64,000 nucleotides of DNA, taken from assembly GCF_037027445.1 (NCBI RefSeq), contig NZ_JBANDL010000002.1:5243240-5307239 (forward strand), written 5' to 3'. A program made the translations under genes and the position numbers. This stretch comes from Lysobacter firmicutimachus (GTDB lineage Bacteria; Pseudomonadota; Gammaproteobacteria; Xanthomonadales; Xanthomonadaceae). Positions within the stretch are counted from its first letter, which is position 1. The number at the start of each line of letters is the position of its first letter. Positions 33,954-42,477 of this stretch are shown here, piece after piece. The notes beneath the pieces are model-generated. The model saw only the letters and a program-made list of their open reading frames with translations, was not told where the DNA came from and did not search any database.

Positions 33954-34589
33954 ATGAATGTTCATATTCTTGTATGTGGGCGCCTATATGTGGCCGCAGC
34001 ACTTATTTTGCTCACTACTAGCTGCGCAGCTCCGAAGGACATAGCCATGGCCGACATCAAACTCAACGCGAACCCAGAGAAGAAGCACACGATTACCTTT
34101 TCGATACAGGACGCACCAGGCGCGTTTAGCCTAGCGAAAGCCTTCGCTACCTACGACATAGCCGACAAGACGTGCCTGCCACCTGCTGACAATTTCCAGG
34201 GTGTGCAGATGGCCAAATCAGCATTCACGCTGCCCCTTGAGCTAGTGAAGAGTGCTGGCGACAGTTACGTTGCGACAGTCGCAGAAGACGCGATTGCGGA
34301 CAGCGACCTGTATGGGCAAGGCATTTGTCATTGGAAGCTTACATCTGCTCACATTCGACTTTCAGCAAGCGGACGGTCCGAAGATACAAGCTACGTCGCT
34401 GCGTTGCCGAGCGGGGATGCTGCCGAAGCCAGAACGCTAACCCTCTACTACTTGAAGTCTTCTTATCCCTCGTTGGGTAGCAAGAGCCCCCCCGACCATG
34501 GAATTGAAGACGTAGCGCTGCTCAATCCAGCAGTTCCCGCTGCCGGCTGGTTCACCATCACTGTTTCGTCAACGGAACTGACGCCATGA
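33954..34589 (+). CDS. Lipoprotein immunity protein for the second lipase effector
   Basis: A 211-aa protein with a lipoprotein-like signal (LILLTTSC, Cys24, lipobox slightly atypical with Thr at -3). It shares conserved segments with the lipoprotein at 27187-27807: FSIQDAPGAFSLAKA, KTCLPPADNFQG, YGQGICHWKLTSAHIRL and FTITVSS. Its last four bases overlap the effector start (ATGA at 34586). This order, immunity gene then effector, matches the other pair. The role is inferred from position and homology. Confidence 0.78.
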   Translation: MNVHILVCGRLYVAAALILLTTSCAAPKDIAMADIKLNANPEKKHTITFSIQDAPGAFSLAKAFATYDIADKTCLPPADNFQGVQMAKSAFTLPLELVKSAGDSYVATVAEDAIADSDLYGQGICHWKLTSAHIRLSASGRSEDTSYVAALPSGDAAEARTLTLYYLKSSYPSLGSKSPPDHGIEDVALLNPAVPAAGWFTITVSSTELTP

Positions 34590-35941
34590 CAATTTCAACT
34601 CGGCAGTACGCGCAGCTTGCTCAGCACTCGTACGCCCCCCCGGAAATCACTGCCGATGGCGAACGACCGTTCATCGTAGCTGATGGCGTTCGCTTCAATG
34701 TACTGAAAAATGTCGACAAACCTTCTGGCTACCAGGGGACAATTTTCCAGCGACAGGACACCGGTGAAATTGTCGTGGCCCATCGCGGCAGCGAATTTGA
34801 TCGACAGCCGTTTGAGGATGGTGTTATTGCCGATGGCGGGATGGTGGCAAACAGGGCAAACAAACAATTGGAGGACGCTCTCGCCCTTACCGACGAAGCA
34901 TCCGAGATGGCGCGCGGAATGGCGCATAAGTATGGACAGGCGCCACAGGTTACGGTCACTGGACACTCGCTTGGCGGGTGCTTGACTCAGCTCACTGCTG
35001 CCAAACGTGGCTTGAATGGTGAGGCTTTCAATCCCTATGGCGCCGTCAGTCTTAATCAAAACGTCCCGGAAGGTGGAACGCAGGTCATCAATCACGTCAT
35101 GGCTGGGGACGTCGTCAGCGCCGCCAGCAAGCACTTCGGCAAAGTGACCATGTATGCCGAGCCGGTTGAGCTGAACGTACTGAAAGCGGCCGGTTACGAG
35201 GACAGCGGAAGCCAGCTCGACATCCGGAATCCGATCAAGGCGGCAGTCACCGGCGGCGACTCACATCGCATGCACCATTTCCTCGACGTCGATGGCAAGG
35301 GTCAACCGGACCGGTCGATATTGTCGCAGCCGCAGGCGCGCGAACTAGCCGACCGACACCGGCCGGTGTTCGAGAAGTACAGAGGGGACATCGAGGACAT
35401 TCGCGCGGGCGCAACCATCGGTGCCGCGGTCTATCGCGGCAGCCAGGCGATTGCGGAGGAGATCCGGCGCCATCTGCCCGAAAGCGCTCCCGAGAGCCCG
35501 TTTAGAGACGCGCACGGCGCGCTGCCTGCCCATGGTCGGCACTCGCTTGACCCGCGCGATCCCGGCCACCCCAACCGCGCCATGCACGAGGCGATTCACA
35601 CGGGCGTGGAGCATGCATTCGCCAGCAAAGGCCTGCAAGTCGGGGAGAGCTCCGATCGGACGTCGGCGGCGCTGTTGGTCAACGCTCGGCAGAACGGTCT
35701 AAGCCAAGTGGATCAAGTCGTTACAGGCCGCCAGACAGCGGCTGGCCTCGACGTGTTTGCCGTGCAGGGCGATGTTCACGACCCGGCCCACAAGCGAGCG
35801 CAGGTCAACACGCAGGTCGCCGCTCAGATCCCGGTCGAGGCCTCGTTCCAGCAGTTGGCGACGGTCAATCAGCAGCAGGCTGTGGCCCAGGAACAACACA
35901 ACCAGGATCAGGCCCGGACGCAAGCCGCCCGCACGGTCTGA
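34586..35941 (+). CDS. Class 3 lipase-like X-T4SS effector with XVIPCD C-terminus
   Basis: A 451-aa protein, paralogue of 25839-27182 along its full length. The lipase part has VVAHRGSE and GHSLGG (Ser128). Its C-terminal XVIPCD-like part carries DAHGALP, ERMHEAIHTGVE-like residues, SDRTSAALLVNARQNGL, DQVVTGRQ, DVFAVQGDVHDPAHKRA and a Gln-rich tail (QQQAVAQEQHNQDQ). It should be delivered by the same X-T4SS as its paralogue. The gene overlaps the immunity gene by four bases and lies downstream of virB5-virB6. The central region between lipase and XVIPCD differs most from its paralogue (about residues 200-270). Confidence 0.86.
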   Translation: MTISTRQYAQLAQHSYAPPEITADGERPFIVADGVRFNVLKNVDKPSGYQGTIFQRQDTGEIVVAHRGSEFDRQPFEDGVIADGGMVANRANKQLEDALALTDEASEMARGMAHKYGQAPQVTVTGHSLGGCLTQLTAAKRGLNGEAFNPYGAVSLNQNVPEGGTQVINHVMAGDVVSAASKHFGKVTMYAEPVELNVLKAAGYEDSGSQLDIRNPIKAAVTGGDSHRMHHFLDVDGKGQPDRSILSQPQARELADRHRPVFEKYRGDIEDIRAGATIGAAVYRGSQAIAEEIRRHLPESAPESPFRDAHGALPAHGRHSLDPRDPGHPNRAMHEAIHTGVEHAFASKGLQVGESSDRTSAALLVNARQNGLSQVDQVVTGRQTAAGLDVFAVQGDVHDPAHKRAQVNTQVAAQIPVEASFQQLATVNQQQAVAQEQHNQDQARTQAARTV

Positions 35942-35991
35942 TCCACTTTTCAACTCGACCTAAGCCGCGCCGCTCCCTGCTGGGGGCGGCC

Positions 35992-36651
35992 ATGGGGGGC
36001 TTTGTGTCCGCGATTTTGAAGCCGGTGATGCATTGGAAGCTACCACATTGGATTCGCCGGATTCTTCTTCCCGGCGCCGCAGGCGTGGACGCCAGGCTTG
36101 GCTACGAAGCCAAGCTTATGGCCGCCCATGCCCGCACCGCTCTCGCCGGCCTCCAGCCGCCGCCATTTACAGCGGAGTCGGTCCGCTACGCCCCCGCCAC
36201 CGCTCAGCAGGTACATCGACATATCAGTCGGACGCTCGGCCACCTCAGCGAGGACTTGGTGGTTCGGCAGCGGTTCGGCCTGGTGCTGTTGATGCGAGGT
36301 TTGCTGGAGCGGGAGCTTCGCGTGCCGCTGACCTACACCCTCGGATACGTGTACCAGTGCGGCCAGCGCCTGTATCACACCCCGATTGTGGGGTTGGAGC
36401 AGATGCTGCTCACCGGCATTGCCCCAGGGGCGCGCATCAGTCTGCACGCGTGGCTGACCTTGCCCAGTCATGAGGTTGTCGACCTGACGTTCTGGGCCGC
36501 ATTCCCAGCCTTCGCATCTGAGCAGGAGCGGATTCACCGAGGGCTGTTCATGCATCCAAGCCAGATGGCGGCGAGGAGCTATCACCCGCAGTGGGTGGGG
36601 GATGGATTCGTCCGCCGTATCGGAATCCTGAAGGAGTACGAGGGATGGTAG
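35992..36651 (+). CDS. Hypothetical protein
   Basis: A 219-aa protein, helical and weakly amphipathic, with no signal peptide (MGGFVSAILKPVMHWKLPHW). It starts 50 bp after the effector gene and may be in the same transcript. The central region (TLGYVYQCGQRLYHTPIVGLEQ) and C-terminus (SYHPQWVGDGFVRRIGILKEYEG) are regular but I do not recognise a family. The start is ATG 35992. It could be a plasmid- or island-type orphan. Confidence 0.6.
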   Translation: MGGFVSAILKPVMHWKLPHWIRRILLPGAAGVDARLGYEAKLMAAHARTALAGLQPPPFTAESVRYAPATAQQVHRHISRTLGHLSEDLVVRQRFGLVLLMRGLLERELRVPLTYTLGYVYQCGQRLYHTPIVGLEQMLLTGIAPGARISLHAWLTLPSHEVVDLTFWAAFPAFASEQERIHRGLFMHPSQMAARSYHPQWVGDGFVRRIGILKEYEGW

Positions 36652-36986
36652 GCCGGACAGTGGTGACCTACGAGGCGGTCCGCCGTGGCGCGCTCGACTG
36701 GCGCGTCTGCGTCGATGGCGTCGACGAACACGTCCCGTTCGCGAACCGCGAAAGCTGCATAGCAGCAGCAAGCTCGAGAGCCAGGCTACGCCACGTCGAT
36801 ACGGGCTGCGCTACGGAGGTCTGGGCGCCCGGCTACGGCAGCAAGCCAGAGTGCTTGATCCGATACATGACGCCGCTCGAGCTGGATGACCTTCTCATTC
36901 GCTCCGTCGGGAACGTAGATCGGATGGCCGGCCGCGGCAGCGATGGAGCGCCAACGGAGCATTGCGAGGACGAGCATCCAGGCTGA
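36645..36986 (+). CDS. Small DUF2188-like protein, paralogue of the 18763 gene
   Basis: A 113-aa protein overlapping the previous gene by seven bases; AAGGAG lies 10 bp before ATG 36645. It shares the strand-strand-helix pattern and the RHVDTG turn and RYMTPLELDDL motif with the 18763 protein. Likely translationally coupled to the 35992 gene. Function unknown. Confidence 0.6.
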   Translation: MVGRTVVTYEAVRRGALDWRVCVDGVDEHVPFANRESCIAAASSRARLRHVDTGCATEVWAPGYGSKPECLIRYMTPLELDDLLIRSVGNVDRMAGRGSDGAPTEHCEDEHPG

Positions 36987-37338
36987 GCTGCCTGCGCCCG
37001 GCCTCGAGCCAGGAGAAAGCGTGCGCATCGCTGGCGCCAAACCAAGAAGGTGTCCGGCGCACGCTGCAAGAATTCTCCGCAGGACCTTGGTCGGCCTGCG
37101 GAGGCTGTCGGTGGAGCGCGGCACCCGCCGGCCAATTGGGGCCGGCGGGAGGCGTTGGGGACGCCACGAGTTCATATGTCCAAGGCAGCCAGCATGCAGC
37201 CTTTGGCTCGAACTGTCCGCGATAGTGCTCCGACCAAAGCATGGCTGGTTCCATTCGGTCTCAGCTTGTGCGCTTGGCTTGAGTGACATTGAACAGACGA
37301 TCCCGACCACGATCAACTGCACGGAGCGGTAATTGGCT
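36987..37338. other. Gene-free spacer
   Basis: 352 bp before the protease gene. Open frames on both strands have no ribosome site. The last 100 bp are lower in GC and probably hold the protease promoter (GAACAGACGATCCCGACCACG then a weak GGAGCGG ribosome site at about 37323). Confidence 0.45.
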
Positions 37339-38511
37339 ATGAAGAAACTTGCCTTGGTTACAATTGCAACCGGCATCTTTGCTTGGGGAAGCGCAACAGC
37401 GAAGGGGCCACGGGACCATCTCGGATACGTTGCCGAGTACGCGCGATACTACGGAATTGACATAGGCGAAGCTCGACATCGCATTTCTGCCACGGACCGC
37501 GCGATTGAGATCCAGACTGCACTCCGCGACAACACGCCCGATACGTTTTCCGGAATGTACGTCGAGCACAAGCCGAAATTCAGAGTCGTGGCCAAGTTCA
37601 CTAGTCCGCCAAGCGCAGCGATACGCCCCCTATTGCAGAGCCCTGCGATTTCCGTTCAATTCGGTGACCACTCGGAAACTGAGCTGAAGGCAGCACTTGC
37701 TGCGGTAACTCAGGATCTCGGGAGCCGTGGCATCCGGCACCTGGCTGGCATCGAGATTCAGCGCTCTAAGGTATTGGTTGAAGTTGCGCCAGAGGATGCG
37801 ACTAGGATCGGTGCTGCATACGCAGCGAAGAACAGCTCGATCTACGAATGGAGAGTCGCGCAAGGATTCGTAGCTCCAACGTTTGCGCCATATGCCGCCT
37901 ATTATGGAGCTGATCGATTGTGGGGATCGACAGGGAAGATCTGCACTTCGGGCTTCCACGCCAAGCTTGCTGACGGAACGGCCGTCATTACGACAGCTGG
38001 ACACTGCGACGACCAAATGCGAATCTGGAATAGTAGCGGCCAGCAAATTCCTCTCGCAGGCCAACGAGTCAAGGGATCGCTAGATCTGCAGTGGCTTCGG
38101 TACTCGTCGTCCGTCTACTACCTCGCCCCAGGCATTTCAAACGGCTCGTGGACGTACGATATCCGCGCCGTTAGGAGCAAGTCTCAGATGATCGTCGGGC
38201 AGCATGTCTGCAAGTACGGCGATACGACTTACACGACTTGCGGCGATATCTCGCGCCTGGATTCAGTTGAGATGTTTAACGGCGAGCGAGGAAACTACAT
38301 TCAGGTACATCATCAGAATGGAAGTGTCATGAACGACGGCGGCGACAGTGGCGGTCCTGTCTATGCTTGGCACGAAGGCGTTGGCTATGCCGCCTACGGA
38401 ATTGTTCACGGGCGGGGTGATGTGGGAACAACGATCCGCAACGACCTATTCTTCATGCCCTCGGATGGATACGCCGCAGCAGGGCTGACCATCATGGTGC
38501 GTACCGACTGA
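37339..38511 (+). CDS. Secreted S1-family serine protease with N-terminal propeptide
   Basis: A 390-aa preproprotein. A signal peptide (about 1-23) is followed by a propeptide (about 24-180) and a chymotrypsin-fold domain with His222 (ITTAGHCDD), Asp249 (SLDLQW) and Ser337 (GGDSGGPVY). Cys202/Cys223 and Cys291/Cys301 are spaced for disulphides. The build matches alpha-lytic protease-type enzymes of Lysobacter (S1E-like), in which the propeptide is needed for folding and blocks the active site. ATG 37339 is preferred to TTG 37333. A stand-alone propeptide homologue is encoded just downstream on the other strand. Confidence 0.86.
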   Translation: MKKLALVTIATGIFAWGSATAKGPRDHLGYVAEYARYYGIDIGEARHRISATDRAIEIQTALRDNTPDTFSGMYVEHKPKFRVVAKFTSPPSAAIRPLLQSPAISVQFGDHSETELKAALAAVTQDLGSRGIRHLAGIEIQRSKVLVEVAPEDATRIGAAYAAKNSSIYEWRVAQGFVAPTFAPYAAYYGADRLWGSTGKICTSGFHAKLADGTAVITTAGHCDDQMRIWNSSGQQIPLAGQRVKGSLDLQWLRYSSSVYYLAPGISNGSWTYDIRAVRSKSQMIVGQHVCKYGDTTYTTCGDISRLDSVEMFNGERGNYIQVHHQNGSVMNDGGDSGGPVYAWHEGVGYAAYGIVHGRGDVGTTIRNDLFFMPSDGYAAAGLTIMVRTD

Positions 38512-38527
38512 CCTGATTCGGCAGGAT

Positions 38528-38551
38528 TGCGGGCGGCCTAGGCCGCCCGCA
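38528..38551. terminator. Perfect palindrome, bidirectional terminator
   Basis: TGCGGGCGGCC-TA-GGCCGCCCGCA, 24 bp, exactly palindromic, in the 48-bp spacer between the convergent protease and propeptide-like genes. It would form a strong hairpin on either strand. The following T-stretch is short (ATTGTTGG). Confidence 0.8.
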
Positions 38552-38559
38552 TTGTTGGG

Positions 38560-39120
38560 TCATCGACCGGATGCGGTTAGCTCGATCTGCCCTAGCGCAA
38601 CGACTGAGGTCGAAGAAAGATCGACCCCTCTAGCTAGTAGGAGCGCCCTGGTAGCTTCTACCTTTGCCTCATCGACCCAAACTCGCAGTTCGGTCTGTCT
38701 GGGATCGACATTTGTTGAACTCTCGATGCCTTCCGCATCGAGCAACGTCTTTATCTCGCGTCCCTTTGCTTCAAGCTCTTGAATCGAGTGCGACGATTGA
38801 ACCGCTACGAAAGCCGGCGTAGTGGTTAGAGTCCGCAGGCTTGCCTCGGCGTCGCGGCTGAACTTGACTATGACTCGATAGTTCGGTTGGCTCTGGATAT
38901 ACAGACCACCAAATGTTTCGGGATATTTCTGTTCCGCCTTTTGCTTAACCTCGATCGCCTCATCCGAAATACTGAGCTGGCGACTGGCTTCTGCAGTACT
39001 GACGCCGCGCGTAGCGGCGTAGTCTTTAACGAACTGGACAGGCTCCTTCTCGGCAGACTCCGCGCTGGCGCTTAAGGAGAGTAGAGCCGTAATGGCGAGA
39101 GACATTGCTGGCAATTTCAT
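38560..39120 (-). CDS. Stand-alone protease propeptide-like protein
   Basis: A 186-aa exported protein with a signal peptide (about 1-23). Its whole mature part is homologous to the propeptide of the neighbouring protease (37339-38511): VQFVKDYAATRGVSTAEASR/LGYVAEYARYYGIDIGEARH, ISDEAIEVKQKA/ATDRAIEIQTAL, PETFGGLYIQSQPNYRVIVKF/PDTFSGMYVEHKPKFRVVAKF, and the C-terminal strand. No protease domain follows. Propeptides of this family act as folding catalysts and tight inhibitors, so this may be an inhibitor, a trans-acting foldase, or the remnant of a lost protease. AGGAGG-type site (CGGAGG) precedes ATG 39120. Confidence 0.82.
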   Translation of the reverse strand: MKLPAMSLAITALLSLSASAESAEKEPVQFVKDYAATRGVSTAEASRQLSISDEAIEVKQKAEQKYPETFGGLYIQSQPNYRVIVKFSRDAEASLRTLTTTPAFVAVQSSHSIQELEAKGREIKTLLDAEGIESSTNVDPRQTELRVWVDEAKVEATRALLLARGVDLSSTSVVALGQIELTASGR

Positions 39121-39349
39121 AGAACCTCCGTGTAGATGCCGAGTGTTGGACAATACGGCCATACTATACCGCTCGGCGGCCATAGATTTTCCAGTACGGA
39201 GCCCCATTTTTATCCAGTAGTTCGTCGTCGCTGGCCGTTGTGCGTCTTCGGACATGGGATGTCGGCAGCCGGCATTGCTCCAGAGGTCGAAATCTAAAAT
39301 GGATATGAAGGGCTTCTTGGATTTTTCGACGCCTGCGATCACGCCGCTT

Positions 39350-39790
39350 CTAGTCGACGCAGTATGCGACGCCATCGAGCGATAGCCACTGAACGGTTCC
39401 GCTCAGCGGTTGCACTACAATCACGTCGCCAGCCGCGGTGACGTCGATGCGGGTCGGTTCGCTCCGATCGCTGATGCAGGAGAAGAGCAAGCGCATCGGT
39501 GGCCGCATGTTGGCGGGCAGGCGGAAGGCCGTCGAGCCGCCGGCACCGCCCTTGATCAGCCCCCGCAGGTACACGCGGCTTCCATCATTGCGGAACGAGG
39601 GTGCTGCGAATGGATCGCCGAACGCAACCCATGGCGCCTCCAGCGTAGCGTTTTGCCATGTGCCCTTTCGCATGTTCGCGATGGCCGTCAAGGTGGTGGC
39701 CTTGGTTTGTCCGCCTTGGACGATGGGCACCAGTTCGGCTCCGGCCAACGGTGCCGCCGCCGGCAGCTGGGATAGCTTGAGATTCGCCAT
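39350..39790 (-). CDS. Prophage tail tip or fibre protein
   Basis: A 146-aa protein, MANLKLSQLPAAAPLAGAEL..., at the end of the prophage late operon. Its first 40 residues form a short helix-turn typical of attachment segments in tail proteins (KLSQLPAAAPLAG, ending VIVQGGQTKATTLTAI), followed by a beta-rich C-terminal part (YLRGLIKGGAGG, LFSCISD). It probably binds a receptor or finishes the tail tip. It follows the 737-aa tail gene by one base, so they are co-transcribed. Confidence 0.65.
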   Translation of the reverse strand: MANLKLSQLPAAAPLAGAELVPIVQGGQTKATTLTAIANMRKGTWQNATLEAPWVAFGDPFAAPSFRNDGSRVYLRGLIKGGAGGSTAFRLPANMRPPMRLLFSCISDRSEPTRIDVTAAGDVIVVQPLSGTVQWLSLDGVAYCVD

Positions 39791-39791
39791 G

Positions 39792-42005
39792 TCACTCCAC
39801 TAGCAGATAGTCGCCGGCCTCGGAGACCAGCTCATCGCCTGTCTCCGTTCGGAGCAGGCCGTTCTTGAAATCGAAGATGTGCGTGGCCTTCTGCCAACTC
39901 GCCAGCCCGTCGCGCATCGAGCCGATCTCGGCGCGCACTCGGTGTGCGCCCTTGAGCGGCGAGGTGTAGCTGGTGCCGGTCATCGGCGCCGGGGTGTCCA
40001 AGACGCTGCCGGCGATGGCGTCCAGCAAGCGCAGCACGTAGACAGAGCCCGCCTCGGGTCCGATCGATCCTTGTCCGTGATCGACCATCTGGTCCGCCTG
40101 CAACTTCCGATCGCGATGCGCCCAGCTCACCACCAGGTCGCCCTCAATCGCAGTCGGGTAGCGTGCGCCGCCCAGCTGTAAGTCGCCCGGCGGGTACGGC
40201 CGCACCTGGCGCTGCGCGAGGCGCACGCTGTCGACGGGCGCGAGTGTCGGGTCCAGAACCGCGCTCGACGTGCGGGTCAGCAGCTTGGCCTCAACCGTTT
40301 CGCCGACGCTGTAGTCCGTCGGGTCGGCGGCGGCGAAGTCGTCGTAGAACCAGATCCGGGCGCCCTCTGCATGCGGCACCGGCACGGTATCGGCGCAGCC
40401 ACGCGCCAGCGTCGCGGTCTGGGCCTGCGGGTCGATCGCCACCACCCGGACCAACTCGTCCTCGATCCAGGCCGCGGTCCCTGCGGCCACCTGATCCAGC
40501 GCGCGCCCAGCGGCAAGCTGGACAGCGGTCGTCGTCGCCGTCAGGGCGCCGGCCAGCATTGCGGTCGGGCACCAATCCCCCGTGCCGGCCTCAGCGAAGG
40601 CGCCGCCACCGGTCCGCGTGGCCAGGATGTAGTTCAACGCCAGGCCGCCCGGCTGCTCGCCTACGGCCAGGACGACGCCCACGTCCGCCGGCAGCGCCGC
40701 CAGTGCGCCCGGGTCTAGGGTGGTCGCCAGGTCGCGATAGCCGGCCTCAAACAACCGGCGCGTCGGCGCCGGCTGCGGCGTGCGGTCCGGCGGCAGCCAG
40801 ATCGGGGGCTGCGGCTGGAGGTAGCTGGTGGCCGGCAGGCCGAACACATCCTGCACGGCCTGAACGGTGATGGCGCCTTCGGCGATCCGTCCGTCGTCGA
40901 AGGTGCCGGCACGCAGCACCAAGGTGCCGATCTCGCGGAACGGATCGCGGATGCAGAACACGCTGCCGGGCGCCAGCACGCCGCCGCGGCGGTCGAGCTT
41001 GATCTTGAACCGCTTCAAGGCCGAACAGGCGATCGACAGATCGCGCGTGCCGACCCGCGCCGCGAGCTCGGCGGTCGGCAAACCACGGTACTCGGTCGTG
41101 GTGGAGGCGACGCCGCCGGTGGCCTGGATGCCGGCCAGGTCCTGCACCCGGACCTGCCGCTCCTCGTCTTTGATCGGGTCGCACCAGGTCACGATGACCT
41201 GATTGACCGCCGCATCCTGGGCGCCGCCCTCGTCCTCCTCGATCGCCAGCAGCCCGGACTCGTAGTCGAACAGCGGCAGGTCTTCGACGCGGTAGTCGTC
41301 GCGCAGCAGCCGCAGCGTGGACCGGCCGGTGCTGCGGTCGGTGTACTGCGCGGCGCCGATGTGGTCGATCACGACCTGCATGAAGTCGCTGATCGACGTC
41401 TGTCGTGCCCAGCGCAGGCACAGACCAAAGCCTTCTGCGTGCAAGGTGTCGGCAGCGCGGCGATAGCTGGCGTCGTCCAGCAGGCCGCGGTCCAGCCCAC
41501 GGCCCCAATCCCGGTTGGTCAGGCACTCGACCAGGATGTGCGCAGGGTTCATCGCCCGGATGGCGCCGTTCGCCAGCCAGATCACCGCTTTCTCGGGATA
41601 CCACGGCGCACCGTCCCAGCCGGCCAACGCGCGGCGCGCGCGGGTCTTCCACGGCTTCGGGTACGGGTTGTTCGCGGTGATCTGGCCGTCGAAGTACATC
41701 GTCGCGCCGCCGCGGAACGCGGGCGTTGGCGTGCCGTGCAGGGCCGCCAGCGCCGGCAACACGGCTTGATCGGCATCGCCCATGAGCACATCGAGCTTGC
41801 CCTTGATCCCGCCCTCGCCCTTGTCGCCGCCAAACAGGTCGGGCTTGTTGATGACGATCCGGTCGCTCTGGGTAACCGAGCCCTTCCAGGCCTCCCGGTC
41901 GCCGCCCCGGATCTCGACAATCTCGTCCAGGGGTCCTCGTGCGAGGCCCATGTGCAATCCGAACAGGTAGCGGTGGCCGACCGTCTGCTTCTTGCGACTA
42001 CCCAC
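39792..42005 (-). CDS. Prophage large tail tip / host-specificity protein
   Basis: A 737-aa protein, the largest tail-tip component of the phage (J-like in position). GTG 42005 (GSRKKQTVGHRYLFGLHMG) is chosen as start; it overlaps the upstream small gene by eight bases. The first 300 residues resemble the tail-tip hub protein family (VEIRGGDREAWKG, NPAHILVECLTNRDWGRG; the end of the second repeated domain near 420 reads REIGTLVLRAGTF). The last 200 residues are fibronectin-like (VVSWAHRDRKLQADQ). It should contact the host receptor after attachment. The frame is intact. Confidence 0.8.
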   Translation of the reverse strand: MGSRKKQTVGHRYLFGLHMGLARGPLDEIVEIRGGDREAWKGSVTQSDRIVINKPDLFGGDKGEGGIKGKLDVLMGDADQAVLPALAALHGTPTPAFRGGATMYFDGQITANNPYPKPWKTRARRALAGWDGAPWYPEKAVIWLANGAIRAMNPAHILVECLTNRDWGRGLDRGLLDDASYRRAADTLHAEGFGLCLRWARQTSISDFMQVVIDHIGAAQYTDRSTGRSTLRLLRDDYRVEDLPLFDYESGLLAIEEDEGGAQDAAVNQVIVTWCDPIKDEERQVRVQDLAGIQATGGVASTTTEYRGLPTAELAARVGTRDLSIACSALKRFKIKLDRRGGVLAPGSVFCIRDPFREIGTLVLRAGTFDDGRIAEGAITVQAVQDVFGLPATSYLQPQPPIWLPPDRTPQPAPTRRLFEAGYRDLATTLDPGALAALPADVGVVLAVGEQPGGLALNYILATRTGGGAFAEAGTGDWCPTAMLAGALTATTTAVQLAAGRALDQVAAGTAAWIEDELVRVVAIDPQAQTATLARGCADTVPVPHAEGARIWFYDDFAAADPTDYSVGETVEAKLLTRTSSAVLDPTLAPVDSVRLAQRQVRPYPPGDLQLGGARYPTAIEGDLVVSWAHRDRKLQADQMVDHGQGSIGPEAGSVYVLRLLDAIAGSVLDTPAPMTGTSYTSPLKGAHRVRAEIGSMRDGLASWQKATHIFDFKNGLLRTETGDELVSEAGDYLLVE

Positions 42006-42213
42006 GCGCGGCCTCGGCACGCGCGAAGGCGACGAGGTGCAAGCCCAAGGCGTCGCCGGTCGCTTCCAGCGTGTCCGCGTCGATGCCGTCGCGCACGAAC
42101 GCACCCCAGTCCAGGCCGTAATAGGCGAACCATTCGCGACCGCCTTGAGCGCAGAAGCCAGGCTGCGCGCTGAAGCCGGGCGCTCGGCGCAAGTGATCCA
42201 CGGTCACGATCAC
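41998..42213 (-). CDS. Small prophage tail protein, hypothetical
   Basis: A 71-aa protein with no transmembrane segment (MIVTVDHLRRAPGFSAQPGFC). It overlaps both neighbours (ATGA with the upstream gene, eight bases with the downstream). The position, between the 78-aa protein and the J-like gene, is where other siphophages have the tail-tip peptidase/NlpC gene, but no peptidase motif is present. Confidence 0.6.
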   Translation of the reverse strand: MIVTVDHLRRAPGFSAQPGFCAQGGREWFAYYGLDWGAFVRDGIDADTLEATGDALGLHLVAFARAEAARG

Positions 42214-42446
42214 TTCTTTCCGCCCTTCTGCTTGATCGCCTGCGTGCGGTACTGGCCGACGCCCAGAACCATCCAGTCGGAGATCCAGACGTCGCCGAAG
42301 ATCACTGCCTGCGGCGTACCCTCGGTGGCTTGCGGGAATTGGAAGTCGCCGAAAGCGGCCGGCTTGGGCTGCGGGGGTTTCGGCCGTGCGGCCGCCGAGA
42401 CGAAATAGCTGACCAGCCAGATCGCGAGCTGGACCCAGATGTTCAT
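42210..42446 (-). CDS. Small prophage membrane-associated protein
   Basis: A 78-aa protein with an N-terminal hydrophobic segment (WVQLAIWLVSYFVSAAA, about 4-20), then Pro/Lys-rich (RPKPPQPKP) and a short beta region (VIFGDVWISDW). Such proteins lie before the tail-tip gene in several phages and may be tail-assembly chaperones. Its start overlaps no gene; the stop overlaps the next start by four bases. Confidence 0.6.
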   Translation of the reverse strand: MNIWVQLAIWLVSYFVSAAARPKPPQPKPAAFGDFQFPQATEGTPQAVIFGDVWISDWMVLGVGQYRTQAIKQKGGKK

Positions 42447-42477
42447 AAGTAGGACTCGATAGGGAGCAGCGACGCCG

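Noticed and set aside
38512-39349. Left attachment site of the prophage
   Set aside because: No tRNA or repeat matching the right side could be recognised; the right end is outside the window.
41998-42446. NlpC/P60 tail-tip peptidase expected near DUF2163
   Set aside because: The two small genes here have no Cys-His motif; only position suggested it.
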